Assembly: GCA_026390165.1 (NCBI GenBank)
Contig: JAPLGM010000019.1
Coordinates: forward strand, 1 to 59,456
DNA: 59,456 bases
DNA from: Campylobacterales bacterium
GTDB lineage: Bacteria > Campylobacterota > Campylobacteria > Campylobacterales > Sulfurimonadaceae
Direction of reading: 5' to 3'
Shown here in pieces: positions 1-9,877 of the stretch. The notes beneath the pieces are model-generated. The model saw nothing but the letters and a program-made list of their open reading frames with translations, had not been told where the DNA came from and made no database searches. A program made the position numbers and the translations under genes. Within the stretch, counting starts at the first letter, position 1. Every line of letters begins with the position of its first letter.

Positions 1-104
1 AGAAATGTCGTTCAAGTATTGAACTTGACCGTCACTCCTGCTTAGTTTTCAATGATCGCAAACTCAAACTTAACTCTTCTTTCGAAGCGTCTCATCGTTT
101 GTGG
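1..104 (-). other. probable rRNA-operon leader, running out of the window
   Basis: This stretch lies directly downstream of the consensus promoter at 111-139 and has no ORF. Read on the minus strand it contains a boxA-like block (CATTGAAAACT, within 46-61) of the kind found in antiterminated rRNA leaders. The 16S gene itself would lie outside the window, so this assignment rests on promoter strength and the boxA-like motif only. Confidence 0.4.
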
Positions 105-110
105 AGGGGA

Positions 111-139
111 ATTATAGGGGAATTATAATGGAATGTCAA
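111..139 (-). promoter_or_regulatory. consensus sigma-70 promoter, -35 and -10
   Basis: On the minus strand TTGACA (134-139) is followed after exactly 17 bases by TATAAT (111-116). A second TATAAT lies within the spacer. Perfect boxes at ideal spacing are unusual in Campylobacterota, where the -35 is normally weak, and fit a stable-RNA operon transcribed leftward out of the window. The start would be near 104. Confidence 0.75.
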
Positions 140-210
140 GGGGTGAGGGAAGAAAGTGCATAAAGTTTCGATAATGGTTATTTTGAACATATTATAAAGA
201 TTGACTTTTT

Positions 211-1110
211 TTAGAGCACTATTTCTCGTGAAACATCGACCATTACTCCGATATGACTCGTTCCACTTCCATGAACGACCCCTTGCATCGGCGAACAATC
301 CCCGAAATCACGCCCATATCCAAGAAGAATATGTTGATGAGTGGGGACAATATTGTTGGTAGGGTCAAAATCAAACCACCCAAATCCTGGAATAAAAACG
401 GAGAACCATGCATGTGAGGCATCGGCTCCAAATAGTTTTTCTTTCCCCTCTGGTGGAAAAGTTTCAAGATAGCCACTCATATAACGAGCGGATAGCCCCA
501 AAGAGCGTAAGGCAGAAATCGCTAAATGAGCAAAATCTTGACATACCCCTTTGCGTTCTTTGAATACTCTTTCAATAGGGGTGCTGATATCACTAAATCC
601 TGAAACAAACTGAAAATCGTGAAAAATACGTCCCATAAATTCTTCAACACTGTTATACAATGATTTTTTCGCCGAGAAGGAATGTAAAGCATACTCTCGT
701 AAATCATGGTTGTTAAGGGGAATAAAACGGCTTGCTAGACAAAATTGCTTGGCATCAATAACATCGGGGGTGTTTTGTCGCAATGCACTCAAAACCTGTT
801 CATACGTTAATACTTTTGAGAATTCTGCCAATGTGCGATGGTGTTCAATGGCATCCAAATCCATCACAACACATGATTTAGCGGTTACATTAAGATGATG
901 ATGTGATTTTCGTATGAGCAGGTGAGTGAGATGATTGCCGAAATAATCGTCATAACTTTCCATTTCTCCAACTAACGGGTCAGTTGTAAGTAAAAAATCA
1001 ACCAAAGTTTGAGAGGGAGTATTTCGTGGCTTCAAACGAACCAAATTGTGACTAAAACTCACCCACTGCTGATAGGTGAATTGGGTATTATGATAAATAT
1101 GGTACATCAT
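211..1110 (-). CDS. transglutaminase-like protein, last gene of ATP-grasp/transglutaminase operon
   Basis: 299-residue cytoplasmic protein with the bacterial transglutaminase-like N-terminal beta region (about 1-90) and a transglutaminase/protease core (about 150-260). The papain-like triad is visible as Cys190 (RKGVCQDFAH), His233 (ASHAWF) and Asp249 (WFDFDP). Family members act as peptidases or amide-bond-forming enzymes; no substrate can be named. It starts 2 bases after the stop of the ATP-grasp/alpha-E gene, so it is very likely co-translated with it. Two ATGs in tandem (1110 and 1107) are possible starts, with only a weak upstream GATGAG. It is a short relative of the N-terminal domain of the 1121-residue protein at the head of the operon. 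Confidence 0.85.
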   Translation of the reverse strand: MMYHIYHNTQFTYQQWVSFSHNLVRLKPRNTPSQTLVDFLLTTDPLVGEMESYDDYFGNHLTHLLIRKSHHHLNVTAKSCVVMDLDAIEHHRTLAEFSKVLTYEQVLSALRQNTPDVIDAKQFCLASRFIPLNNHDLREYALHSFSAKKSLYNSVEEFMGRIFHDFQFVSGFSDISTPIERVFKERKGVCQDFAHLAISALRSLGLSARYMSGYLETFPPEGKEKLFGADASHAWFSVFIPGFGWFDFDPTNNIVPTHQHILLGYGRDFGDCSPMQGVVHGSGTSHIGVMVDVSREIVL

Positions 1111-1112
1111 GG

Positions 1113-3650
1113 CTACTCATCGTAATGGGAGAAATAGGTTTTAGAGAGTTCATCACTGGCAATAATCAATTTATCCGCAACGCTAGAGAGAAGTTTATCC
1201 ATAGCTTCACGGATGAAAGTGCTTGTCCCTACGGCACATAGTTTCTCACTGTGACTTAAGCGTAACATCGAAAATGCCTCGAATAGAGGCTCTTCGTATC
1301 TATTTAAATAGAGGGTATGTTTAAATTTTGGCAATTTTGGCACTACCTTTAAAAGTTGATGGATTTCACTGATAAGCGATTTTGGAAAATGGATATTCAA
1401 CAACAAAAATTCACTCACCTGTGGTAAAGTAATCGACGAACGGTAATGGGCACGGTAGGCATTTAAGCTCTCATTACTCCCTAAAAGTGTCTCTAGTATC
1501 TCATACTCATTAAACGGTTTATACACAGAAGTGAGCATGGCACGTGCCTTGGCAATTAAAAGCCCTGAACGCTCCAAACGTGCCCCTATATCGTACAAAA
1601 TCAATCCTTGTTCTTCAAAAAGGCTCTCTTCAATAAGTGCTTTGTACGCCATCAATTGTACCAATAACGCATCCAAACCTGCAATCATTTTTCGTTGACT
1701 TGGCTGTGATTGACGACAAAAAATATTCCATTCACGCACGAGACGCTCTTGAATTCGCCACGCTTCAAAGGGTAAAAGATTACGCGTACTGGTCGATGCA
1801 TTCAACAGCATACTCATCACTTGAGAGAGTGTACCTATGCGATTGGTATCCGTCATCACTGCCCATATCTCTTCAAGCGGATCCAAATTTTTCTCTCTTC
1901 CTAAAAATCCTGGATAGGTCATACTCAAATGTGTTAGCGCGTTACAGAGAATTTCTTGTGCTTGAGCATCACCAGATGTCTCATAACGAGTAGCATTAGC
2001 AAAACTTTTTAACGTTAAACGAACCATTCGGGCACTCATAACCACTCTCATTAGATAACGTCCCAACCAAAATAGATTTTCGGCACGGAGACTGGGGATA
2101 TTTTCTAACGAATTTTCGGTCACGCTAGTGTTCATAAATACAGTTGTATCATTTATAGGGGATGATTGCATCATGCTTTGAGCCATCCCATCCATACTCT
2201 GAGTCATCGAATTGGAGTCGTTTAGAATCCATAAATCTTTACTACTTCCACCGCTTTGACCCGTGACAAATAAGGTTTCATCATTGCTTCCTACTCGAAC
2301 TAACGCCCCTGGCATCACTTCATACTCATCATGGGTTGCAATCGCAAAAGAGCGGATAACTATTTTTCTAGGTTTTATCTCTCCCTCAATAAGCGTTGGA
2401 GCGGTTGCAAACTGCACCTCTGCTTGACCTACATAGCGGTATGGCTCTTCTAAAATCTTGGCATAGAGTGATTCTTGTTGTGCAATCGATAAGTTTTTAC
2501 CTATATACGTTGAGGGTTCATTCCCTTGACGGTCAATTGTTTTAAGTATGAGCTTGGAGATATTCTCACGCACATACTCACGCTCTTTTTCCTGACCGCA
2601 CCACCATGTGGCAATCTGGGGTAAAATAAGATCTTCGTTTAAAAAAAATTGTGCCAATCGAGGCATAAAGGGGTGAAGTCCAAGATTTTCTAAAATGCCT
2701 GAACCCAAAGGGTTTGCCATAGAAACCCCTTGTCGTCTAAGTACTTGTACTAACCCTGAAACACCCAGTCGTGATTCAGCGCGCAACTCCAACGGATCAC
2801 AATAACTCTCATCAACACGACGAATAATCGCGTCAACACGACGGAGTCCTTTGAGACTTTTGAGCCATAAGGATCCCCCTTTTGCCAACAAATCCTCCCC
2901 TTGAACGAGCGTGAGTCCCAAAAAAGAGCTCAAGTAAGCGTGTTCGAAATAGGTTTCATTATGAGGTCCGGGAGTGAGGAAAACGTTAAGAGGATCGTGT
3001 TTACTCTTTCCACCAACTCCTAAGAACATCGATTTGAAATTTTCAAAAAAAGAGAAGAGACGCTGAACGTCAATATTGGTATACAACCCCTGCATGGCAC
3101 TGTTCATCGTCAAACGGTTCTCTACCGCATATCCTAACCCTGATGGGGCTTGCGTCCGATCATGAATGACCCACATTTTCCCATCAGGACCTCGTGCTAA
3201 ATCGACGGCTACTAACATCATAGGGTGATCTAAATGTCCAAATATTCCATGTACTTCTCGTAAAAAACCATTATGTCCATAAATGACTTCTGAGGGGACG
3301 ATGTCCTCCTTTAGAATTCGCTGTTCCCCGTAAATATCTTTGAACAATAAATTAATGAGCTTAGCTCGCTGTTGAACCCCTGCTTCAATAGTTTTCCACT
3401 CACTGCTTGGCAATATCAGCGGTATCGGATCAAGCCGCCATGGTCGGCTCATTCCATTGGGATCATTGTAAACATTGTAGGTAACCCCGTTGTCTTCGAG
3501 TCGCCAGTCAATCTCTTGGCGTTTAACACCCAATTGGTCAGAACCTAATGTTTCAAGATTGATTTTTAGCTGTTTCCAGTGTTCTCTGACGTTCCCCTGG
3601 TCATCGAACATCTCATCGTATGACGACCCTTTATAATTTTCAAATATCAT
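1113..3650 (-). CDS. circularly permuted ATP-grasp / alpha-E domain fusion protein
   Basis: About 845 residues. Roughly the first 480 match the circularly permuted ATP-grasp type 2 family (DUF404/DUF407), with blocks such as VIYGHNGFLREV, MLVAVDLARGPDGKMWVI and FLTPGPHNETYFEHAYLSSFLG. The C-terminal third, from about ENLFWLGRYLMR, is the helical alpha-E domain (DUF403). Many genomes encode these as separate neighbours; here they are fused. ATP-grasp members of this group are predicted to be peptide or amide ligases (comparative-genomics prediction, product unknown). The ATG at 3650 overlaps the stop of the upstream gene (TAATG), which suggests translational coupling. A GTG at 3668 would add six residues but has no better ribosome site. 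Confidence 0.88.
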   Translation of the reverse strand: MIFENYKGSSYDEMFDDQGNVREHWKQLKINLETLGSDQLGVKRQEIDWRLEDNGVTYNVYNDPNGMSRPWRLDPIPLILPSSEWKTIEAGVQQRAKLINLLFKDIYGEQRILKEDIVPSEVIYGHNGFLREVHGIFGHLDHPMMLVAVDLARGPDGKMWVIHDRTQAPSGLGYAVENRLTMNSAMQGLYTNIDVQRLFSFFENFKSMFLGVGGKSKHDPLNVFLTPGPHNETYFEHAYLSSFLGLTLVQGEDLLAKGGSLWLKSLKGLRRVDAIIRRVDESYCDPLELRAESRLGVSGLVQVLRRQGVSMANPLGSGILENLGLHPFMPRLAQFFLNEDLILPQIATWWCGQEKEREYVRENISKLILKTIDRQGNEPSTYIGKNLSIAQQESLYAKILEEPYRYVGQAEVQFATAPTLIEGEIKPRKIVIRSFAIATHDEYEVMPGALVRVGSNDETLFVTGQSGGSSKDLWILNDSNSMTQSMDGMAQSMMQSSPINDTTVFMNTSVTENSLENIPSLRAENLFWLGRYLMRVVMSARMVRLTLKSFANATRYETSGDAQAQEILCNALTHLSMTYPGFLGREKNLDPLEEIWAVMTDTNRIGTLSQVMSMLLNASTSTRNLLPFEAWRIQERLVREWNIFCRQSQPSQRKMIAGLDALLVQLMAYKALIEESLFEEQGLILYDIGARLERSGLLIAKARAMLTSVYKPFNEYEILETLLGSNESLNAYRAHYRSSITLPQVSEFLLLNIHFPKSLISEIHQLLKVVPKLPKFKHTLYLNRYEEPLFEAFSMLRLSHSEKLCAVGTSTFIREAMDKLLSSVADKLIIASDELSKTYFSHYDE

Positions 3651-6600
3651 TAGGAGTTTGGGCTCCACTTACGACGTAAATCGAGGGTATGCGGATATTC
3701 CAGCGTACTGCTTAACTCTTGATAGTCGAATGTTTTTACTTTCTTATTTTTTGAAAAACCGCGTGACATTTCCCCTTTATCATCGGTTTCTTGCTCTTTG
3801 ATTGGTACTTTAATCACGTCTACTTCTCCTTGGGTATGTCCGAATCCCCAATAACGGCTGAAACGGCGTGATTGGGCTTCTAAAGAATTGATAGGGAAGG
3901 TATCGTATGTTCTCCCCCCTGGATGAGAGACCGAATAGGTAAATCCCCCTAAAGAACGGCGGCTCCACGTATCGACAACATCAAATACAAGCGGTGTATC
4001 TACCCCAATCGTCGGATGGAGCGCCGACCATGGCTGCCATGCACGATAACGTACCCCTGCAACAAATTCACCCTCTACTCCCGTAGAACTCAGTGGCACT
4101 TTGACACCATTACAGGTCAATACGTGGCGTTCGCTTATAAAATCTTTGACTTTGACTTGTACCCGTTCTAACGACGAATCGACGTAACGGGCTGTCCCTT
4201 GGGAACTAGATTCTTCCCCCAAAACATGCCATGGTTCAATCCCTGCTCGTAATTCGCACTGAACCCCCGCGATGGTATCCATTCCATATAAAGGAAATCG
4301 AAACTCAAAAAACGGATCAAACCAATCCAGCTCGAAGCCGTACCCTTCGTTTTGTAAAAATTCCACCACATCACGAATATCGTCACGAACGTAATGTTCA
4401 ATCAAAAATTTATCATGAAGCTGTGTCCCCCAACGGACAAGTTTATGCTTGTACGGTTTGTGCCAAAAAAGCGACACGAGGGTACGTACCAACAACATCT
4501 GCATAAGAGACATTTGGGAATGAGGAGGCATATCAAAGCCACGTAATTCTAAAATTCCCAATCGCCCCGTTGAAGAGTCAGGAGAGTAGAGTTTGTCGAT
4601 ACAAAACTCACTGCGATGAGTATTGCCCGTAATGTCGGTGAGCATGTGTCGGAATAAGCGGTCGGTGAGCCAAAAGGGAACTTCTTCTCCCTGCGGAATT
4701 TGTGAAAACGCAATTTCAAGCTCATAAATATTCTCAGCGCGTCCTTCATCAACGCGGGGAGCTTGAGAGGTTGGTCCGATGAAGGAGCCTGAAAAGAGGT
4801 ACGACAAGCCTGGATGGTGCTGCCAAAAAGTGATAAGAGAGCGCAACAAATTGGGATTACGTAACAACGGGCTATCACTAGGGGTTATTCCTCCGATTGT
4901 GACGTGATTTCCACCCCCTGTCCCCGTGTGCTTCCCATCTTGCATAAATTTTTCCGTCCCTAAACGTGAAAAGTGCGCCTCTTTGTAGAGGGTTCCAATG
5001 ACATCGTTGAGCTCTTCCCAACTTGAGGTCGGGTGAATATTGACCTCAATAACCCCCGGATCGGGAGTAACACGCATTTTTTCGATTCGTAAATCACTAG
5101 GAGCTTCATACCCCTCAATCATAATAGGCATATCCAATTGTGCTGCGGTTGTCTCAATGGAGGCAATCAAATCCAAAAAGGCTTCTGCTTCTTGAATCGG
5201 AGGGAGGAAAAGATAAAGTTTTTCTTCTCGTATTTCAGCACAGATGGCAGTACGGACAAAAGGCTCATAATCTGTACTTTTCTTCGTACTTTTAGTAATT
5301 TTTTTCGCACGCTCTTCTACTACTGTATGATACTCCCCAAGAGCGGGATATGTAGCAAATAAATCGGGTTCAAAACTCTGTTCCAACTCCACCTGAGGTT
5401 TCAGCGTCAGTGAATCAAGCGGCAAACGTAGTCCTATGGCGGATGTCCCCGATGCTAAAAACAAATGACCACGGCGGAACTCCCATTCAGACGTAATCCA
5501 ACGAGTTCTCCCCCATCCTAATGGCAATACAAAACCTGTCGGAACATCCAATCCTCGGCTGAGCTGTTGTGCAAGGGCGCGTCGCTCTAGTGAGTCTTTG
5601 AGATTGGCTTTGAGCGGATCCACATCAATGGGGAGGATGGATTCTTGTAAAAGGGCGATAAGAGGATCTTCAAATGCCTCTTGGATATTCTCATCGCTAA
5701 TCCCCAGATTGAGACTCAAACGTGATAAAAACTTTTTTGCATCGTCATTGGTATACTCGAACGTTTGATCCAATCCTGCCAAAAGATCAGGATTCTTCCA
5801 CATAGGTTGACCATCTTTACGCCAAAAAATGGTAGACATCCATCGTGGCAACGGCTCTCCCGGATACCATTTCCCCTGTGCGTGGTGGAGCATCCCCCCT
5901 TTGCCAAAAGTTTTTAGAAGGCGACGGGCAAGAACATTGGCAAGCTGGCGCTTATGAGGACCATCGGCTTCAGTATTCCATTGAGGAGACTCTTGGTCAT
6001 CAATCGAGACAAATGTTGGCTCCCCTCCCATTGTCATACGAACATCATTCGCAACTAGTTCTTTGTCCACCTCATAGCCCAATGCTTTGATTGCGTCCCA
6101 CTGCTCTTCACGATACGGCTTCGTCACACGGGGAGATTCAAAGACTCGTGTGACGGTGTTTGAGTAGGTAAACTTAACTTCACACTTATCCATCCCCCCC
6201 TCTACGGGTGCGGCACTCTCAGGGCTTGGGGTACATGCGAGAGGAATATGTCCCTCCCCTGCGAACAATCCGCTTGTTGAATCAAGACCAATCCACCCTG
6301 CCCCTGGAATATAAACCTCTGTCCATGCGTGCAAATCGGTAAAATCTTCTGCCGGACCGCTAGGACCATCGAGCGATTTCACATCGGCCGCAAGTTGTAC
6401 GAGATACCCCGAAACAAAACGGGCAGCAAGACCCAAATGACGAAACACTTGAACAAACAGCCATGCGAAGTCACGGCACGATCCCATTCTTGTTTTCAAT
6501 GTCTCGGCACACGTTTGCACCCCCGGCTCCATACGGAGGGTATAGTTTAGATGCCCATTGAGTTTCATATTGAGCTCTACGAGAAAATTGTTAATGGGAC

Positions 6601-7015
6601 GGGGGGTCAGATCAATGGAATTAATAAATTCGGTAAGGCGTCTCCCTTTTTCAGCAATTTTCAAATAAGGGGAGAGCTCTTTTCTGGTTGCCTTAGAATA
6701 ACTAAAAGGGAAGTTTTCTGCACTCTCTTCAACAAAATAATCAAAAGGGTTAATACTTACAAGCTCTGCCAATACTTCAACATCAATCGAAAGTTCTGTC
6801 GTCTTTTCAGGAAAAACAACACGCGCGAGATAATTTCCAAAAGGATCTTGCTGCCAATTTATAAAATGATTATCGGGCTTTATTTTCAGCGAATACGCCT
6901 CAATCGGGGTACGACTATGAGGCGCTGGACGCAAGCGGATAATATGGGGAGAAAGATTAATTGGTTTATCAAAAGCATAGTGAGTTTTATGAGCGAGGAC
7001 AACTTTGAGCGACAT
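3650..7015 (-). CDS. transglutaminase / DUF2126 amidoligase-like fusion protein
   Basis: 1121 residues and the first gene of the operon. Residues 1 to about 300 are a transglutaminase-like domain with Cys180 (MGSCRDFAW), His229 (DLHAWTEV) and Asp245 (WIGLDSTSG). The remainder is DUF2126, a large domain related to glutamine-synthetase-fold COOH-NH2 ligases, including the glycine-rich HTGTGGGNHVTIGG block and the conserved GPTSQAPRVDEGR block. The start is fixed by AAAGGA five bases upstream of the ATG. A protease or acyl-transfer fold joined to an amide-ligase fold, with an ATP-grasp and a second transglutaminase downstream, implies a pathway that builds and trims or transfers a peptide. Cellular target and product are unknown. 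Confidence 0.88.
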   Translation of the reverse strand: MSLKVVLAHKTHYAFDKPINLSPHIIRLRPAPHSRTPIEAYSLKIKPDNHFINWQQDPFGNYLARVVFPEKTTELSIDVEVLAELVSINPFDYFVEESAENFPFSYSKATRKELSPYLKIAEKGRRLTEFINSIDLTPRPINNFLVELNMKLNGHLNYTLRMEPGVQTCAETLKTRMGSCRDFAWLFVQVFRHLGLAARFVSGYLVQLAADVKSLDGPSGPAEDFTDLHAWTEVYIPGAGWIGLDSTSGLFAGEGHIPLACTPSPESAAPVEGGMDKCEVKFTYSNTVTRVFESPRVTKPYREEQWDAIKALGYEVDKELVANDVRMTMGGEPTFVSIDDQESPQWNTEADGPHKRQLANVLARRLLKTFGKGGMLHHAQGKWYPGEPLPRWMSTIFWRKDGQPMWKNPDLLAGLDQTFEYTNDDAKKFLSRLSLNLGISDENIQEAFEDPLIALLQESILPIDVDPLKANLKDSLERRALAQQLSRGLDVPTGFVLPLGWGRTRWITSEWEFRRGHLFLASGTSAIGLRLPLDSLTLKPQVELEQSFEPDLFATYPALGEYHTVVEERAKKITKSTKKSTDYEPFVRTAICAEIREEKLYLFLPPIQEAEAFLDLIASIETTAAQLDMPIMIEGYEAPSDLRIEKMRVTPDPGVIEVNIHPTSSWEELNDVIGTLYKEAHFSRLGTEKFMQDGKHTGTGGGNHVTIGGITPSDSPLLRNPNLLRSLITFWQHHPGLSYLFSGSFIGPTSQAPRVDEGRAENIYELEIAFSQIPQGEEVPFWLTDRLFRHMLTDITGNTHRSEFCIDKLYSPDSSTGRLGILELRGFDMPPHSQMSLMQMLLVRTLVSLFWHKPYKHKLVRWGTQLHDKFLIEHYVRDDIRDVVEFLQNEGYGFELDWFDPFFEFRFPLYGMDTIAGVQCELRAGIEPWHVLGEESSSQGTARYVDSSLERVQVKVKDFISERHVLTCNGVKVPLSSTGVEGEFVAGVRYRAWQPWSALHPTIGVDTPLVFDVVDTWSRRSLGGFTYSVSHPGGRTYDTFPINSLEAQSRRFSRYWGFGHTQGEVDVIKVPIKEQETDDKGEMSRGFSKNKKVKTFDYQELSSTLEYPHTLDLRRKWSPNS

Positions 7016-7158
7016 TGTGTTCCTTTGAGTCAGTTATTAGGGCAAGGATAGCATAGTTCTGAATAAAATAACGACCACAAAGGAAGAGAAGATGCCTCAA
7101 ATTTCGTTTTTAGAAATAAGAGGCACATGAACATAAAGCAAATAAGCAGTACAAATGC

Positions 7159-7164
7159 TATAAT
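7159..7164 (+). promoter_or_regulatory. -10 box for the transporter gene
   Basis: TATAAT 20 bases upstream of the ATG at 7184, with no clear -35 as is usual in this phylum. If used, transcription starts near 7171, which excludes the more upstream in-frame ATG at 7127. Confidence 0.4.
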
Positions 7165-7183
7165 AAGCCAAAAAGAGGCTTAC

Positions 7184-8590
7184 ATGATTTTTTCTCCCCC
7201 CCGAATTTTTAGCCTCATGGGCTTAGCTATTTTCGCAATACTCCTTTATTTACTCCCTCCCCCTTTGGGAATTAGCGACCAAGCATGGAGTCTCTTTACT
7301 ATCTTTATTACGACAATCCTCTCTATCCTCTTTAATATCCTTCCCATTATCACAGCCTCCATCATCGCCCTCTCCATTAGTGTTCTCACGGGGGCAATGA
7401 ATCCAAAAATAGCCTATTCAGGATTTTCAGAGAGTTTTATCCTCCTTATCGTTGCCGCTTTTTTGGTCTCTCATGCCGTCCATAAATCAGGTCTTGGCAA
7501 ACGGCTCTCGTTACACATTATCCGTAAGTTTGGTTCTTCAACATTGGGATTGGGATACAGTATCGTTGCTACGGATCTACTCATTTCCCCAGCATTTCCT
7601 AGTAATACTGCCCGCTCAGGAGTTCTGTACCCGATAGTGTATGGATTGGCACACGATTGCGGTTCCAAAGTCGCTGATGGATCACGTCGCGTAGCGGGGG
7701 CGTATTTAATGATGACCTCTATGGCGGGACTTACGATCTCCTCAGGACTATGGCTAACCGCAATGGCGGTCAACCCTATCGGGGCAGGAATCGCCAAAAC
7801 AATGGGGGTCAACATCACCTTTGGTTCATGGCTTCTCGCTTCCATCGTCCCAACATTGGTCGCCTTTATTGCCCTCCCCTATTTGCTTTACCGACTTTTT
7901 CCCCCCGAACACACCTTTACGCCCGACGCTCCTGCCCAAGCGATCAAGGCATTGGCAAAAATGGGCTCTATTAGTCGCAATGAGTGGATTACTGGGGGGG
8001 TGTTTTTCTCTATGCTTCTTTTGTGGTCACTTTCAGGAATCTTTCCCATCGATAAAACGGCGGTAGCCTTTGGGGGGCTTGGAATTTTGATGGCGACCCG
8101 TGTCTTTGGAATCGATGATTTTCGATCCCAAGGGGAGGCACTTAGCACTCTAATATGGTTTGCGATTTTATTCGCTATGAGTACAGAGCTTGCCCGTCTG
8201 GGGTTTATGGGCTCCCTTGCCCACAGTGCAAGCGGTTATTTGGTGGGGATGTCGTGGATGAGTGTTTATCTCCTCCTCACCCTTACCTACGTTTTTATCC
8301 ACTATTTTTTCGTCTCTCAAAGTGCCCATCTTCTCGCCCTCTTCGGTCTCTTTCTCACCGTGGGGATTACCGCAGGAGTCCCTGGTGAGCTTATGGCAAT
8401 GATGCTTCTCTTTGCCACCAATTTTAATGCCATGATCACCCCTCAAGGCTCATCCGCAAACGCTATATTTCTAAGCTCAGGATACATCACCGCCCGCGAA
8501 ATTTATATCTATGGGGGAGCAGTCACCCTACTGAACCTCATCATCTTTTTAAGCCTAGGAACCCCATGGATACTGTTGATCACCCAATAA
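7184..8590 (+). CDS. DASS-family sodium/anion symporter
   Basis: About 468 residues, almost entirely hydrophobic, with roughly a dozen membrane spans. The two signature loops of the divalent anion:sodium symporter (SLC13-like) family are visible: SPAFPSNTARSG in the first half and TPQGSSANAIFLSSG in the second. Typical substrates are di- and tricarboxylates or sulfate; the sequence does not decide which. ATG 7184 is preferred because it has AGAGG at five bases, lies downstream of a TATAAT, and puts the first membrane span close to the N-terminus. ATG 7127 adds 19 polar residues with AGAGG only three bases away. The gene overlaps the next by 25 bases. Confidence 0.85.
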   Translation: MIFSPPRIFSLMGLAIFAILLYLLPPPLGISDQAWSLFTIFITTILSILFNILPIITASIIALSISVLTGAMNPKIAYSGFSESFILLIVAAFLVSHAVHKSGLGKRLSLHIIRKFGSSTLGLGYSIVATDLLISPAFPSNTARSGVLYPIVYGLAHDCGSKVADGSRRVAGAYLMMTSMAGLTISSGLWLTAMAVNPIGAGIAKTMGVNITFGSWLLASIVPTLVAFIALPYLLYRLFPPEHTFTPDAPAQAIKALAKMGSISRNEWITGGVFFSMLLLWSLSGIFPIDKTAVAFGGLGILMATRVFGIDDFRSQGEALSTLIWFAILFAMSTELARLGFMGSLAHSASGYLVGMSWMSVYLLLTLTYVFIHYFFVSQSAHLLALFGLFLTVGITAGVPGELMAMMLLFATNFNAMITPQGSSANAIFLSSGYITAREIYIYGGAVTLLNLIIFLSLGTPWILLITQ

Positions 8591-9855
8591 AAGAGCGTCC
8601 CCTTCGTAAACGATATATCTTAGTCGCCATTGGTCTCATCCTGCTAGTAATGTGGGGGATAGCGCATACTCTCCTTTTTACCCCTTTGGGTAATTGGTTA
8701 ATCACCCCCATACTCCAAAACAAACTCACTTCAGCACTCCAGCACCCTATTACCATAAAAACGTTTACCCTCACTTCGGATAATTTTGAGCTCCTATTCG
8801 TCGATGAAGTGAACAATAGTGTGAATACCAAAGGCTCCTACACCCTCATTCCTCCTCATATCAATGCCCTTTATGATACCAACCTCTCAAATCTAGCAGG
8901 GATAAATACGACAAAATTTCCAACTGAGACAAACGGAACGATCCAAGGAGCCTATCATGATCTTCATTTTATAGGAGAAACACATATTTTTTCGGGACGT
9001 ATCGACACCGATGCAACATTACACTTTCTCTCTCTAAACTCCGCACATCTCGTCATCCATAATCTCCCCTATCAACCCTTTATGGAAACGTTCGAATACC
9101 CCCACAATAGTGATACGGTACTTAATGGAGAACTGAATATCAGCGAAATAGAGAAGCGCGATATTACCGCCACGGGTCAACTCACTGCTACAACCCATCA
9201 CTTTAAACCATCGCCACTCAAAGAGAATAATGAGAGCTTTGATTTTTGGTCGCTCCTTGCCGATAAGGAGGGGAAGATACACCCCTTCAGAATCAATGCC
9301 GATGTAAACCTATCTCTTGATGAACTAGGGATCATAGAACAATTCGCACACTACCCCCTACGCACCAAAGCAAACATTCATACTACACTACAAGGGACAC
9401 AAAACCGTCTTAAACTCAACACCACTGCTTTTGCCGCAGGGGGGAAAATAGATGCGACCCTAACTCTCACTAAGCTGCGTCCAAAAATGGTTGATCTCAC
9501 CCTAAAACACGCCGATGCCCGATCCCTCTTCAAACTTTTTTCCCTCCCAGCACCGATTACTGGAAATATTGATGGAGAGATAAATAGCGATTTTATAAAT
9601 AGTACCATCGCACTGGAGATCCAAAAGGGGCATACCGTTCCCTCCGTTCTTAAACGCCAATATAAGATAACACAGCCCCTTATCGCATTTAATTCTTCGA
9701 TCAAAGTGACTCTAAAACCAAAATTAATCCGTTACAGCGGAACTTTTAAATCCGATTTGAAGGATCTTCGCTTTGATGGTTCACCCCCTCATGACCAAAT
9801 GCTTACAAATCTCTTACGTCAAATCAATCACAATAGAGATAAAGGGGAAATTTAA
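8566..9855 (+). CDS. AsmA/TamB-like membrane-anchored protein
   Basis: 429 residues. A short basic N-terminus is followed by one membrane span (about residues 18-36, YILVAIGLILLVMWGIAHTL) and a long, mostly beta-rich periplasmic part (GNIDGEINSDF, LNTTAFAAGGKIDATLTL) resembling AsmA/TamB-type lipid-transfer or envelope proteins. No catalytic motif is visible. The start overlaps the transporter stop by 25 bases, with AGGA five bases upstream, so the two are likely coupled. The family assignment is by general pattern only. Confidence 0.6.
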   Translation: MDTVDHPIKERPLRKRYILVAIGLILLVMWGIAHTLLFTPLGNWLITPILQNKLTSALQHPITIKTFTLTSDNFELLFVDEVNNSVNTKGSYTLIPPHINALYDTNLSNLAGINTTKFPTETNGTIQGAYHDLHFIGETHIFSGRIDTDATLHFLSLNSAHLVIHNLPYQPFMETFEYPHNSDTVLNGELNISEIEKRDITATGQLTATTHHFKPSPLKENNESFDFWSLLADKEGKIHPFRINADVNLSLDELGIIEQFAHYPLRTKANIHTTLQGTQNRLKLNTTAFAAGGKIDATLTLTKLRPKMVDLTLKHADARSLFKLFSLPAPITGNIDGEINSDFINSTIALEIQKGHTVPSVLKRQYKITQPLIAFNSSIKVTLKPKLIRYSGTFKSDLKDLRFDGSPPHDQMLTNLLRQINHNRDKGEI

Positions 9856-9877
9856 CCCCTCTGCCTATAATCCTCCC

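Noticed and set aside
92-298. 68-codon ORF on the minus strand
   Set aside because: It overlaps the strong promoter at 111-139 and the end of the transglutaminase gene, has no family resemblance and no ribosome site.
7127-7183. Upstream start for the DASS transporter
   Set aside because: AGAGG is only three bases away, the extension is polar, and a TATAAT at 7159 would place the transcript start inside it.
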